Shown piece after piece: positions 30,001 to 36,482 of a stretch of DNA of 64,000 nucleotides (positions are counted from its first letter, which is position 1; the number at the start of each line of letters is the position of its first letter). The translations under genes and the position numbers were made by a program. The stretch spans positions 62,001 to 126,000 of the forward strand of contig CAIKMQ010000023.1 of NCBI GenBank assembly GCA_903828565.1, given 5' to 3'. The stretch is from an uncultured Leptolinea sp. Its GTDB lineage: Bacteria; Chloroflexota; Anaerolineae; Anaerolineales; Anaerolineaceae. The notes under the pieces were generated by a model, which searched no databases, was not told where the DNA came from, and saw only the letters and a program-made list of their open reading frames with translations.

Positions 30001-30046
30001 TGCCGACTAAGGAATTTGTCTGTTTAGTTTGAAAATCCTGAGGCAT
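24023..30046 (-). CDS. Giant DUF11 surface protein with LPTTG motif and fused C-terminal sortase
   Basis: 2007 aa from the ATG at 30046, chosen because GAAGGAAGG lies just before it; an in-frame ATG 99 bp upstream has no ribosome site and precedes no signal sequence. The signal peptide is MVVTLILAVLLALISPARQVKA-like, ending near residue 40. The architecture follows the 2311-aa neighbour: an N-terminal globular region, DUF11-type repeats (IPTNGTSSLTFTINNPT, LVNGVSVMGLTITNP), two Thr/Pro/Ser/Glu-rich tracts and a further DUF11 repeat. The C-terminal end has LPTTG (residue 1842), FPPTG 17 residues later, and a sortase domain with His in ALSGHITF, Cys in TLITCASFD and Arg in YRFRTIVR. No SdrD_B repeat is obvious, a difference from the paralogue. 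Expected to be secreted and displayed on the surface. Which bond its sortase cuts, and where the product is attached, are not known. Confidence 0.85.
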   Translation of the reverse strand: MPQDFQTKQTNSLVGRGMVVTLILAVLLALISPARQVKAAADLQVDTITWNVIGLDSNDVTAGPNEFPVGARVCNNGSTAATDLTAVLTWDSANSYIGISSGSYNTITIPTLAAGACTDVYYNITVQRTALAYDTTRAYHISVSDSTGITARTPYNREIYVEHLVSQNRNEIVSIAVNGNVIPVGGSANLVVGQTYTITLTGSTSTGYNQLESFINFPNTVFQILNVGSTYTTTALPFTSPIDKLYADACSWVNDTTALNYRSCITDGKAGGTVVNTYTIKILSSPNGVKSINALFYDFSGSSYHYNADNSYSNRWVNVIDPATIDISKVFSPADIPTNGTSSLTFTINNPTEATLAGVAFSDTLPSPVKVANPNGLAYSGCGSPTISAVAGGDLISLTGASIAPLSSCTIRVKVTVNTPGTFNNTTSPVSFVDSTNTVNTGNSASATLTASDNLVPTPTPAACTRVELAKWQFNVNAALPPYPAATSSIVTASSYYSSGTVPGTSIINTNYNNTVGVSPSYSWQASGFYRLQDTFSAANSAYYRFAVDTTGYEQVQFSFSASRATNGPHDAYVYYSNTTTPSNQYAYYNEILPATTTWVTTSNLSFTGLTNTSGSTYFYIYGYDVQNLNTSADMYLDDVVVTGCAAPPKFPTITKSFSVPTQNVGAEATMTFQLTNSNAGTTLTGVGFTDPLPVGLLVADTPSVTNTCGGTFSAEPGSMTIGLAGGTITAGSSCTITLNVLVTKAGQLTNQTEQITSTQTGKNTGDGGTATASITGVLLPPSIQKSFAPDPILVNGVSVMGLTITNPNPNDSLTSLNFMDSYPSGLVNITGSPVKTNTCGGTLTAASGAASASLTGANLSAGGTCSIEIYVTSVTADSYSNNVTIYNAASAGNTSTAVLTVKAYTARLSLLKQISASATGPWTSGLTVNAGTSIYYRFTVENLGDVALSGVTINDSILGAVDCTGQLDDPLAVYSFDTCVAGPYPANDQAGAYLNTASASGDDPSSNLVVSNTSSASYYIYPDLTVNVTDSVGGNAVAGTPFTWSVATTNGGTTSATFTEGQIILRMALPEGIIIGSPAMGTYSGVTGWENISCQVIGSNLECVVDPGTTVVIAPSGSFVVDLPSTPTVTGTLTTTAVVDPDHVVTESNELNNTDPDPVTLRTDPLATPSVTPTSTATETPTPTATATETPTHSASPTATITDTPTATATTTDTAVPTDTETPTETPTPSETPTETPTPTASSTPEVSATPTETQTDTATPTDTPTPSETPVPSETPVPSATNTAVPSNTPVPPGAAGMTLEKSAVLNMAVVSPSGYADAGDSITYHFTVTNTGSIVLTGIVVEDPLLPALACQIASLAPGSSAECSAENNVYTLTAADIAAGRVDNTATANGKDADGHDVTDGTSHTVNLPVYKTATPTRTPTITRTPTKTRTPAPTRTPTILPTATVSRTPTASQTSTITLTPTVTLTATPTSTPTASLTPSITPTYTPTFGFATPPKAGTSVLGISKWLDSNMVKVSAGTWRLTYVFVLRNYGTIPLPQVQVIDNLASAFADPYQVAKPTSFQLVELSSANFTINPAFNGRTDINLLTGVDSLQPGGFGTVRLVVDVTPATTGPFSNLAVACAAGCQVTDVSVSSTDPDPDKDGNPANNTGGTKVQFSANVFDPPTGEKTVDDTGLPVLKWKSVWINDTNIIAINAIVSDPLPEGTTLSEAGAESGYPLPAASPAGSSTRGVSCQHDGSATVTTACYYEGPTAKFPRGRIVWKGNLAPDLGATDEANAANEIRILYSLRISDEINQVYNTAAISVDENSNGNYTELGEVDVSTAAETWQRYPDLPDELPTTGRGNTNTPAQVDEFPPTGMILEIPILQMSIPIVGVPIGEKGWDVKDLGKNAGWLYGTAYPTSAGNSALSGHITFNDWTSGPFRSIQHLVYGDQIIVHARGKQYIYAVRSIATVLPTDVIGAITRETTSWLTLITCASFDKDTRAYRFRTIVRAELVEVLPEP
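25550..25800 (-). repeat. Thr-Pro coding repeat tract, C-terminal of two
   Basis: About 250 bp of short degenerate repeats encoding units such as TPTITRTPTKT and TPTVTLTATPT, the linker before the last DUF11-like region and sortase of the 2007-aa protein. Confidence 0.8.
26160..26560 (-). repeat. Thr-Pro-Glu-Ser coding repeat tract, N-terminal of two
   Basis: About 400 bp encoding TETPTPTAT and SETPTETPT-like units. It is richer in Glu and Ser than the tract of the neighbouring giant gene, so the two stalks have diverged in composition while keeping the Thr-Pro period. Confidence 0.8.
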
Positions 30047-30211
30047 CACACCTTCCTTCAAAATCGGGTAACACTTCTCACTCTTATTTGCATAGGCTTC
30101 TACGCGTAAATGGAATACGCTCCAGAACCTAATCTCTGAGACCACGTATAACCACTATATATTGTTAGTAGCAACTGTTATGCCAGTTTTTCTTTCTTTC
30201 AGCACATAACA

Positions 30212-30240
30212 CAACAACCGCTTGGTGAAAGCGGTTGTTG
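30212..30240 (-). terminator. Terminator-like hairpin after the DUF3597 gene
   Basis: Perfect 11-base stem CAACAACCGCT / AGCGGTTGTTG with a seven-base loop, 20 bp after the stop at 30260. There is no clear T run on the minus side, so it is less certain than the other terminators. Confidence 0.5.
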
Positions 30241-30259
30241 TCTGGTATTGGTTTCTTGT

Positions 30260-30712
30260 TTACTTCAATAGGTCTTGCGGGATATTGCCGCCGTTCTCTG
30301 CAATCTTCTGCAGCACGGTTTTGTGCAACCAGATATTCATATTGGTGGATTCTTTCATCTTCTCCGGCGGGCAGCCAAGCTCGACTGCCAGTTTCTTGCG
30401 TGCTTCCAGGCTGCTTTCCATGCCAAGAACTTTCAGCAGGTCGACGATCGAGGCTTTCCAATCCAGTTTTTCGCCTTTGTCCTTGGCCATTTTTTCTAGT
30501 TTAGCCATGACATCCACCATTTCCATCTTGGCAGCTTTCCCTGCGACGACAATCGTGGCCCCCGGGCCTTTGGTGGACTGCTTAACACCTTCGGGTACCG
30601 GGCGGGAATCGCGTTGAACTTTTGGCGCAGTCGTAACTGGCGCCGTAGGCGTTGCGGTTGCTGCCGTTTTTTTGATCCCCAATTTCTCCAGGATTGAATC
30701 AAAAAATCCCAT
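30260..30712 (-). CDS. DUF3597 family protein
   Basis: 150 aa. The N-terminus MGFFDSILEKLG, a Thr/Pro/Ala linker (residues 15-40) and a conserved helical domain (VDVMAKLEKMAKDKGEKL, DLLKVLGMESSLEARKKLA and NIWLHKTVLQKIAENGG) match the DUF3597 family, whose solved member is a small helical bundle of unknown role with the same linker-plus-bundle shape. A good ribosome site (AAAGGAG) precedes the ATG and a consensus-like promoter lies 50 bp upstream. It stands as a single gene between the surface proteins and an aminotransferase. The protein is soluble and probably cytoplasmic; I cannot assign a function. Confidence 0.8.
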   Translation of the reverse strand: MGFFDSILEKLGIKKTAATATPTAPVTTAPKVQRDSRPVPEGVKQSTKGPGATIVVAGKAAKMEMVDVMAKLEKMAKDKGEKLDWKASIVDLLKVLGMESSLEARKKLAVELGCPPEKMKESTNMNIWLHKTVLQKIAENGGNIPQDLLK

Positions 30713-30763
30713 TTTGACTCCTTTCAGAACTTACCATGCTTGTTGGTTTATACATCTAAACAT

Positions 30764-30792
30764 AGTATAGGGTATCTGCCGAATATTTACAA
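30764..30792 (-). promoter_or_regulatory. Sigma-70-type promoter of the DUF3597 gene
   Basis: On the minus strand TTGTAA, a 17-bp spacer and TATACT (30769-30764), about 52 bp before the ATG at 30712. Confidence 0.65.
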
Positions 30793-30887
30793 ATATCTCC
30801 TGTGCCTGTGTGAGGTTTCAGATGAAAAACATCCCGTTCAGCAACAGGGTGTTCGATCTTATCTATTGCGTATTCGCTTTGGAGAGA

Positions 30888-32300
30888 TCACCCGCTTGCC
30901 GGGTTCCGGTCGATAAACTCACGGGCAAATTGCACCAGCGACCAGGCATCCTTGAAGTTCGAAGCCAATCCATAAGAAACCCGTACCGCGCCGGTGCTTT
31001 TGTCATCAATGCAACGGCGAAAATCGGTATATTCCATCCGGGGTTTGAGCGCGAAGCAGGTGTTCAATTCTCCTGCTGAAAGCCCCAGGGCCAACTCGCC
31101 ACCTCCGGGGTTACAAAAACAACCCGTCCGCAGTGAAATATTGCGGCGGTTAGCCTGAGCTTCCACCTCCAGGTGATCGATGAAGTGGCCGGATGGGTCA
31201 AAGAAATTCATGGCGATCGTACCGCCGCGCATCTCAGTTTCCAGCGGTCCATAAACACGAATGACATGCTGCCCGTTGGCATGCGTCAGGCTGCTCAGTT
31301 GCTTTAGCGTCCAACCTGTCAGGCATCTCACCCGTTCGTGGATCTTATCGACACCGATGGCTTCGATATGCCGTAATCCAATCTCGATAGCTGGTAAGGT
31401 GAGGTAATTCAAAGTTCCATCCTCAAAACCTTCAGAACCCTGATGCAAGAAGAAGCGATCTCCCTGGACGGAAGCCACCGTGATGGTGCCGCCAGCGAAC
31501 CACGGGCGGTGTAGCTTCGCCAGTTTTTCACGGCGGGCAAGCAGCGCGCCAACGCCGGTGGGGTACCCGAACATCTTGTAAAACGACAGGCTGACAAAGT
31601 CCGGGTGCACTTTTCCCAGATCCAACCGGTTAGTCGGTACAAAAGCTGCTGCATCGAGCAACACATCCCAACCATGCTGTTGTGCCGCAGTAATCCAGCC
31701 CAGACTATGCTGCACCCCCGAAAAATTGGATTGTGCCGGGTAGGAGAATAAACTAGCAGCACCGGGAGTGATCGACCCCAGTGCCTGGCTTAGTTTATCC
31801 GCGTCTATCCGCATATCCGGCGGGTTGACTGGCGCGTAAATGATCTCAGCCCCTTTTGCCCGTGCGTATTCCCGGATCCCATTGACCGAATTGTGATTAT
31901 CAAAAGTAAGCAGGTACTTTCCGCCCGGAGCGAACGGGTAGGACTCACCCACCAGTTTCAGCGCCCCGCTGGCATTCAAAGTGAAAGCGCAGGCATATTC
32001 TTCCGGGTCAGCATGAAAGTATTCCAATACTGCCTTCCTGGCGCTTTCTACCAGGCAGGTCATAGCCTGGGATGTCGGATTGGTGGAATGGGGGTTCCCA
32101 TAGACATGCGTGGTGAGCAGGTCGTAATGTTTCTTCACCTGCTCATCGCTGTACAGGCTGCCGCCGGTGTAGTCTACGTAGATGTGGCCCTGTGCGTCCA
32201 AGCGGGAATACTCGCGCGCGCGAAGATCATCCAGCGAGGTAGTCTGCAAATAATGCGGATACGCCTGGAAAAATGATGTTTCATCCGCTTGATACGTCAT
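30888..32300 (-). CDS. Class V aminotransferase, cysteine-desulfurase/MoCo-sulfurase-like
   Basis: 470 aa PLP enzyme. VYGNPHSTNPTS, FTLNASGALKLVGE, TFDNHNSVNGIREYA and the PLP-binding lysine in SLSFYKMFGYPTGVGALL give the family. The C-terminal RTGCFCNPGGGELALG contains the Cys used for persulfide chemistry in Mo-cofactor sulfurases and related desulfurases. It would take sulfur from cysteine, or act on a related substrate, in the cytoplasm. No Mo-cofactor binding MOSC domain is attached and no Mo or Fe-S genes are adjacent, so the acceptor is open. GGAGGTTCC precedes the ATG. The downstream neighbour is a separately promoted DUF3597 gene. Confidence 0.8.
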   Translation of the reverse strand: MTYQADETSFFQAYPHYLQTTSLDDLRAREYSRLDAQGHIYVDYTGGSLYSDEQVKKHYDLLTTHVYGNPHSTNPTSQAMTCLVESARKAVLEYFHADPEEYACAFTLNASGALKLVGESYPFAPGGKYLLTFDNHNSVNGIREYARAKGAEIIYAPVNPPDMRIDADKLSQALGSITPGAASLFSYPAQSNFSGVQHSLGWITAAQQHGWDVLLDAAAFVPTNRLDLGKVHPDFVSLSFYKMFGYPTGVGALLARREKLAKLHRPWFAGGTITVASVQGDRFFLHQGSEGFEDGTLNYLTLPAIEIGLRHIEAIGVDKIHERVRCLTGWTLKQLSSLTHANGQHVIRVYGPLETEMRGGTIAMNFFDPSGHFIDHLEVEAQANRRNISLRTGCFCNPGGGELALGLSAGELNTCFALKPRMEYTDFRRCIDDKSTGAVRVSYGLASNFKDAWSLVQFAREFIDRNPASG

Positions 32301-32369
32301 GGAACCTCCGGGAAAGGTAAAGTAATGCTATTTTACACCCCTACACCCGGTGTGCCCTCTACAGTTCGT

Positions 32370-32870
32370 TTATTTCTTTGTAAAGAAGGCTGCCAACTGC
32401 TCCAGGTGTTCCACATGGTGATCGTATGTACCCAGCAAGACATTTGCCAACGGGTATCCCTGCATCCAGGGATACCGGCCTGGATCCAGCAGGGCTGCCT
32501 GCGGGACTTTCTGAGCCGTCTCCAACAGCTGTTCGTACCCGTTGTGCCATCTCATCCAGACGCGCGTCCAATCTGTCTCACGAAATTCCGACACCGACCA
32601 GGCATTGATGGCCTCAGTATCTTCATTACGGCTGTACTCCAAACCGGCAGGCAGAATGATGAATACGGGTTCGAGAGAATTCACTGCTGCTGACATCCTG
32701 GCAATGGAACGCTGCTGCCAGAACCAGCAATGGGTCAAGACATCACGACTATCCCAGATGGATGGCGCAAGCAACAGGCTTGCCTGCCGGTCATCTACCC
32801 CTTCGATCCACTGCCGGTAGACCACCAGTTGCTCTTTGAGAGCAGCGAGAATATGCTTCTTCAGATCCAT
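32370..32870 (-). CDS. DinB/ClbS-like four-helix protein
   Basis: 166 aa from the ATG at 32870, preferred over 32903 because AAAGGAATTCC precedes it. Motifs such as MDLKKHILAALKEQLVVYRQWIEG, the WDSRDVLTHCWFWQQR region and a C-terminal YDHHVEHLEQL fit the DinB-fold ClbS/DfsB group. Conserved His residues usually bind a metal there, or (in ClbS) the fold hydrolyses the colibactin warhead. It follows the MFS gene by 16 bp on the same strand, so an export-plus-detoxification pair is conceivable, but that is inference. The fold assignment is fairly secure; the activity is not. Confidence 0.7.
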   Translation of the reverse strand: MDLKKHILAALKEQLVVYRQWIEGVDDRQASLLLAPSIWDSRDVLTHCWFWQQRSIARMSAAVNSLEPVFIILPAGLEYSRNEDTEAINAWSVSEFRETDWTRVWMRWHNGYEQLLETAQKVPQAALLDPGRYPWMQGYPLANVLLGTYDHHVEHLEQLAAFFTKK

Positions 32871-32886
32871 GGAATTCCTTTCATCT

Positions 32887-34245
32887 TTATGTTGCCGCTG
32901 CATCCACCAGTTCAGCCGGGGATTCTTTTTCGTGATCCGGCAAGATATCTTCCAGATTGCGGATGCGCTTGAACAGGTAACCCGAGAGCATGGTTACTGT
33001 GGTCATCAAACCAAAAATGATCATAATGGCTGCCATACCGGCGCCGGAGCCGGTACCCGTCAGTCTTCCGAGGGTGCTGGCGAGCGCACCTCCCGGCTGC
33101 AAAGCCGGTTCCATCCAATGATCTCCCAGTAAGCCACCCAGAATGGGAGTGAAAGTATCCGGGAACCAGGTAAGCATACGCCGCGCTGCAAAGACCCTCC
33201 CCTGCACATCCGGGGCGACCTTAGCCTGCAAGATCGCCTGGCTGGTCGCGACACCTATCGAGGAACCAATACCGCCAAAGAGGATGGCCGGTACCCAGAC
33301 GGAGACTCCCTTACCCAGGCCAAAGATGATATTGCCCGTCACACAAAAACCCACCCAGCCGAGCAACGCGCCGTGCATGCGCCTTTTCGGACCGCCCCAG
33401 GTGCTCATTAATAACGACCCGATCGTCCATGAGATAGCGCCAGCCGTCTCTACCGCACCCAGTGCCAGGCTATTATTGCCGGTCCGCAGCAAGACCATCG
33501 GTACTTGCACCGCATTCGAGAATCCCAGGGTTGAATTGGCGATAAACAGGAGGATGACATAAGCGAATAAACTTGGCCGCGCGAAAATATACTTGAACCC
33601 AAAGGCGGCCTCATGAACCAGGTTGCCTTCACCGGCTTTCCCGTCTGCTGTGCGCTCAGGTTGCGGGACATGCACAAGCAGTAGCGCGCCGATCGCGAAA
33701 ATGAAAGTGAAGATATCCAGCAGCAAAATGCCCTGCAGGTTGATGAGAGGTAGCAAAGCACCAGCCAGGAGCGGAGCGACCATACCCGGGCCGGCCTGAA
33801 CAAAGGACATCATCCCATTGGCGCGCGCATATTGTTCCTTAGGCACCATGGTCGTGATGGCGGCCGAGTACGCCGGCCATTGAAAAGCACTTCCCAACCC
33901 GATCAGGATGTTGACTACGTAGAAATGCCAGACCTGCAAGTTGTTCGAAAGCAGCAGGATCAAGATGGCAACACTCCCCAGACCGGCAGCCAAGTCGCTA
34001 ACCATCATCATCAGTTTGCGGTTATACCGATCCACCATGACACCTGCCAGTGGAATGATGAGGAGATACGGCAGTGTGAAAGCTGTCTGCATGATCCCCA
34101 GGTTGGTGGCACTGCTGGTACGTTGGAAAACCCAGACTGACAGGGCAAAACCTGTCATACTGGAAGCCAGGATGGAAACTGCTTGCCCCAACAGGACGAT
34201 CGTTAGTCCCCTAAAACCGGTTGGTTTGTTCAAATGAATCGGCAT
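32887..34245 (-). CDS. MFS transporter (MFS_3 / efflux type)
   Basis: 452 aa, about twelve hydrophobic helices. The loop 2-3 signature appears as GVMVDRYNRKLMMMVSD, and helix 5 carries QAGPGMVAPLLAGALL. This is the pattern of drug/proton antiporters in the MFS_3 subgroup, which includes macrolide and siderophore exporters. The C-terminal tail is charged (DILPDHEKESPAEL) and cytoplasmic. The gene is the first of a two-gene unit with the DinB-like gene. It has no ribosome site; a TATAAT lies six bases before the ATG, suggesting a leaderless transcript. The substrate is unknown. Confidence 0.85.
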   Translation of the reverse strand: MPIHLNKPTGFRGLTIVLLGQAVSILASSMTGFALSVWVFQRTSSATNLGIMQTAFTLPYLLIIPLAGVMVDRYNRKLMMMVSDLAAGLGSVAILILLLSNNLQVWHFYVVNILIGLGSAFQWPAYSAAITTMVPKEQYARANGMMSFVQAGPGMVAPLLAGALLPLINLQGILLLDIFTFIFAIGALLLVHVPQPERTADGKAGEGNLVHEAAFGFKYIFARPSLFAYVILLFIANSTLGFSNAVQVPMVLLRTGNNSLALGAVETAGAISWTIGSLLMSTWGGPKRRMHGALLGWVGFCVTGNIIFGLGKGVSVWVPAILFGGIGSSIGVATSQAILQAKVAPDVQGRVFAARRMLTWFPDTFTPILGGLLGDHWMEPALQPGGALASTLGRLTGTGSGAGMAAIMIIFGLMTTVTMLSGYLFKRIRNLEDILPDHEKESPAELVDAAAT

Positions 34246-34251
34246 GGATAG

Positions 34252-34257
34252 ATTATA
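34252..34257 (-). promoter_or_regulatory. Leaderless -10 box of the MFS gene
   Basis: TATAAT on the minus strand, six bases (CTATCC) before the ATG at 34245, preceded by CGGATA. Same spacing as the boxes at 1835, 12250 and 36471. Confidence 0.55.
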
Positions 34258-34309
34258 TATCCGACCCCTGGCGCAAAGGAAATTCGCGTGTTTATCTTTA
34301 TTTTAAATA

Positions 34310-34336
34310 AACAAAAAGCCGCCCGCAGGCGGCTTT
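34310..34336 (-). terminator. Rho-independent terminator after the DUF1761 gene
   Basis: Nine-base stem AAAGCCGCC / GGCGGCTTT with loop CGCA, followed on the minus strand by TTTGTTTATTT. It ends the SRPBCC-DUF1801-VOC-DUF1761 operon, 14 bp after its last stop codon. Confidence 0.85.
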
Positions 34337-34350
34337 GGATAACAACCATC

Positions 34351-34779
34351 TCAATGCCAGATCCCCAGGACAGCACCTAACAGTACAAAATTCACCAGGT
34401 GATTACCAACTTCGATTGCCCAAATTTTAAACCCGTGCCCGGCAAAGAGCTTATTAACGAGATAGGTAGGGGCTACAAACCCCACCCAGAGGAAGATGCC
34501 GGTTAAAACGCCACTTACCCCGGTTGCCCCGCCGATGAATTGACCGGTGAAGCTGACGGCAACCGCCATAAAAATCGCCTGCACCAAGCAGGACAGCATG
34601 GTTAAAGCCCAAATAAGGTTCATTGAGCCGCTGCCGCCCGGATCCTCCGCATCCGTCTTCCCGATGCCTTTCCACCAGGTTGGGAAAAAAGTGCGGGGAT
34701 TGTACCAGATAGACCCGCTCACCATGCACAAGATCGTGCAAACTGCCACAGCAAACCAGTTGATCGACAATTGTTCCAT
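34351..34779 (-). CDS. DUF1761 family membrane protein
   Basis: 142 aa with four hydrophobic helices. The family pattern is clear: N-terminal INWFAVAVCTILCMVSGSIWY, NPRTFFPTWWKGIGK after helix 1 and LVNKLFAGHGFKIWAIEVGNHLV near the end. DUF1761 proteins are small inner-membrane proteins of unknown function, often found beside VOC, DUF1801 and SRPBCC genes in environmental bacteria. Here it closes exactly such an operon, 23 bp after the VOC gene, with GAAGGAG before the ATG and a good terminator behind it. Confidence 0.82.
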   Translation of the reverse strand: MEQLSINWFAVAVCTILCMVSGSIWYNPRTFFPTWWKGIGKTDAEDPGGSGSMNLIWALTMLSCLVQAIFMAVAVSFTGQFIGGATGVSGVLTGIFLWVGFVAPTYLVNKLFAGHGFKIWAIEVGNHLVNFVLLGAVLGIWH

Positions 34780-34802
34780 AAATTACTCCTTCATTAATAA
34801 TA

Positions 34803-35276
34803 TCAAACTTCATCCCGCGCACGTCGCAGGGTTGGGATATCCAACTTCCCCATGGCCAGCATGGCCTTCGTAACCCGTTCTGCCCGCTCCGGAGCGGGGT
34901 CTGCAAGTAACGCGATCAATTCATCTGGTACCACCTGCCATGTGACACCGAACCGGTCTTCTACCCAGCCGCAGGGACCGGGTTTACCGCCATCGCCAAG
35001 GCGCTCCCAATAATGGTCCACCTCTGCCTGATCAGCACAGTGGATCACAAAAGATACCGCCGGGTTGATCTGATAGGTCGGCCCGCCGTTGAGGGCAGTG
35101 AACGGTTGGCCATCCAATTCAAAACTGATGGTCATCACGGTACCGGGAACCCCCATTCCGCCTTCTCCATATCGGACAATGTCTGTGATCGCTGCATTCT
35201 TAAATGTAGCAATGTAATAATGGACGGCTTCCTCCGCCTGTTGATCGAACCATAGGAACGGGGTCACGTGAGTCAT
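34803..35276 (-). CDS. VOC family protein (PhnB / 3-demethylubiquinone-like)
   Basis: 157 aa. The opening HVTPFLWFDQQAEEAVHYY, GMELDGQPFTALNG-type middle (FELDGQPFTALNGGP) and DRFGVTWQVVPDEL match the PhnB-like subgroup of the vicinal-oxygen-chelate fold. Members are small cytoplasmic proteins, mostly of unknown substrate despite the historic methyltransferase label. The start codon overlaps the DUF1801 stop by four bases (ATGA), so the two are translationally coupled within the four-gene minus-strand operon. Confidence 0.85.
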   Translation of the reverse strand: MTHVTPFLWFDQQAEEAVHYYIATFKNAAITDIVRYGEGGMGVPGTVMTISFELDGQPFTALNGGPTYQINPAVSFVIHCADQAEVDHYWERLGDGGKPGPCGWVEDRFGVTWQVVPDELIALLADPAPERAERVTKAMLAMGKLDIPTLRRARDEV

Positions 35277-35659
35277 TGCGCTGCCTTTCGGGAAATTTCG
35301 GATCTGTGCTTTTGAACACAGAATTCCACGATGCGCTGGATCAACTCATACGGGATGGGCTGGTCGAGCGCGAACTGGATCGTTCCGCGCGATGTCTTGT
35401 ATGCATCCAACTCAGGCAGGAAATGCTCCACCCCTTCACCACCCGGGAAAAGGGAAACATGGTTGGCGAAACCACCAATATGAACGATATTCTTACCATT
35501 CAAGGTAAATGTGGGGATGCCATACCCGATCTTCTGCGCAGCATCCGGCATTGCACGCAGGATGAGAGCCCGCATCTCCTGCAAGATACCCTGTACCTTC
35601 TCAGGGTATCCGGCGATATATGCATCGACTGCGGTTGTGCCAATGGTTGGTTCATTCAT
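35273..35659 (-). CDS. DUF1801 (YdhG-like) protein
   Basis: 128 aa, usual length. VDAYIAGYPEKVQGILQEMRALI, the GYGIPTFTLNGKNIVHIGGF core and KTSRGTIQFALDQPIPYELI are the family signature. The fold is a small alpha-beta domain whose role is unknown; it is regularly encoded next to SRPBCC/AHSA1 and VOC genes, as here. AGGAG lies eight bases before the ATG. It sits between the SRPBCC gene (13 bp upstream) and the VOC gene (overlapping by four bases). Confidence 0.85.
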   Translation of the reverse strand: MNEPTIGTTAVDAYIAGYPEKVQGILQEMRALILRAMPDAAQKIGYGIPTFTLNGKNIVHIGGFANHVSLFPGGEGVEHFLPELDAYKTSRGTIQFALDQPIPYELIQRIVEFCVQKHRSEISRKAAQ

Positions 35660-35672
35660 TCTTCACTCCTGG

Positions 35673-36365
35673 TCATTTCAAGGATAGCCCATTCATAGCA
35701 AGCACCTCGCGGATGACCGCCAGCGCGCTCTGCCCGATACCATGCCAGCTGGCGACTTCCATTTCATTGTACTCTGCCAGATCTGCTAAACTGCGGACAC
35801 CCTGCTGCAAAATAGCCCGTTGCGCGGGGCTTGCCAGCTGGGAAAGGAGCAGGCTGATATCGCCGCCTGTCGCCGCTGGAACAGATTGACACATTCCTTC
35901 CAAAAGTTCCGCCAACTGGGCGGCACAGATGCCCCAGCCTTCGTAGAAACCCATTTGTTCATGGGCTTCACGATCTGCCGAGGACCAATGAGATACCTCA
36001 GCTGTGTATAAAGTACCTTCGGGTATGGGTATAAACCGGATATCCACTGTCATCATCGGCTTCTCTGAAGGCTGCCACGCGCTGGTATAGGCGTCTGTGA
36101 ATACCACGCGTTTTCCAGGATCAATGAGAAGGTAAACACCGGTATTCGGGAATTCCTCCCCCTCTGGATTGCGCATCACGATACGGTTGGATCCACCCGG
36201 ACGAACATCCAGAACAACTTCGGACGTTGTCCAGGGCCGCGGCGTAAACCATTGCTTTAATAGTTCCGGTTCTGTCCAGGCGCGATACACCAGACCGGGA
36301 GGTGCGTGGATCACCCGCTGGATGGAGAGTGTGCGGTCATCTTTTTCTTTTTGTATTCTATTCAT
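35673..36365 (-). CDS. SRPBCC (AHSA1) domain protein with C-terminal helix-hairpin-helix
   Basis: 230 aa from the ATG at 36365 (AAGGAACGT just upstream) rather than 36395. Residues about 10-155 are an AHSA1-type START-like domain: IQRVIHAPPGLVYRAWTEPELLKQWF, GGSNRIVMRNPEGEE, HEQMGFYEGWG. After a short linker the last 55 residues (LASPAQRAILQQGVRSLADL, then WHGIGQSALAVIREVL) resemble the helix-hairpin-helix/RNA-polymerase-alpha-CTD-like domain often fused to such proteins. The SRPBCC cavity usually binds a hydrophobic ligand; the HhH part may bind protein or DNA. It is the first gene of the four-gene operon, divergent from the DUF998 gene. Confidence 0.82.
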   Translation of the reverse strand: MNRIQKEKDDRTLSIQRVIHAPPGLVYRAWTEPELLKQWFTPRPWTTSEVVLDVRPGGSNRIVMRNPEGEEFPNTGVYLLIDPGKRVVFTDAYTSAWQPSEKPMMTVDIRFIPIPEGTLYTAEVSHWSSADREAHEQMGFYEGWGICAAQLAELLEGMCQSVPAATGGDISLLLSQLASPAQRAILQQGVRSLADLAEYNEMEVASWHGIGQSALAVIREVLAMNGLSLK

Positions 36366-36470
36366 ACGTTCCTTGTCTTGCCGGTGAAATTCCACCAGTC
36401 TATTTGACTCTACCAGTTAACATTTACACCCTCAAGGGGTTGTATCAACTCTATCTTAATTTGAGGATGA

Positions 36471-36476
36471 TATACT
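36471..36476 (+). promoter_or_regulatory. Leaderless -10 box of the DUF998 gene
   Basis: TATACT, six bases (ATCCAT) before the GTG at 36483, directly preceded by GAGGATGA. The GGATGA-box-six-bases-start layout is shared with three other genes in the window. Confidence 0.5.
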
Positions 36477-36482
36477 ATCCAT

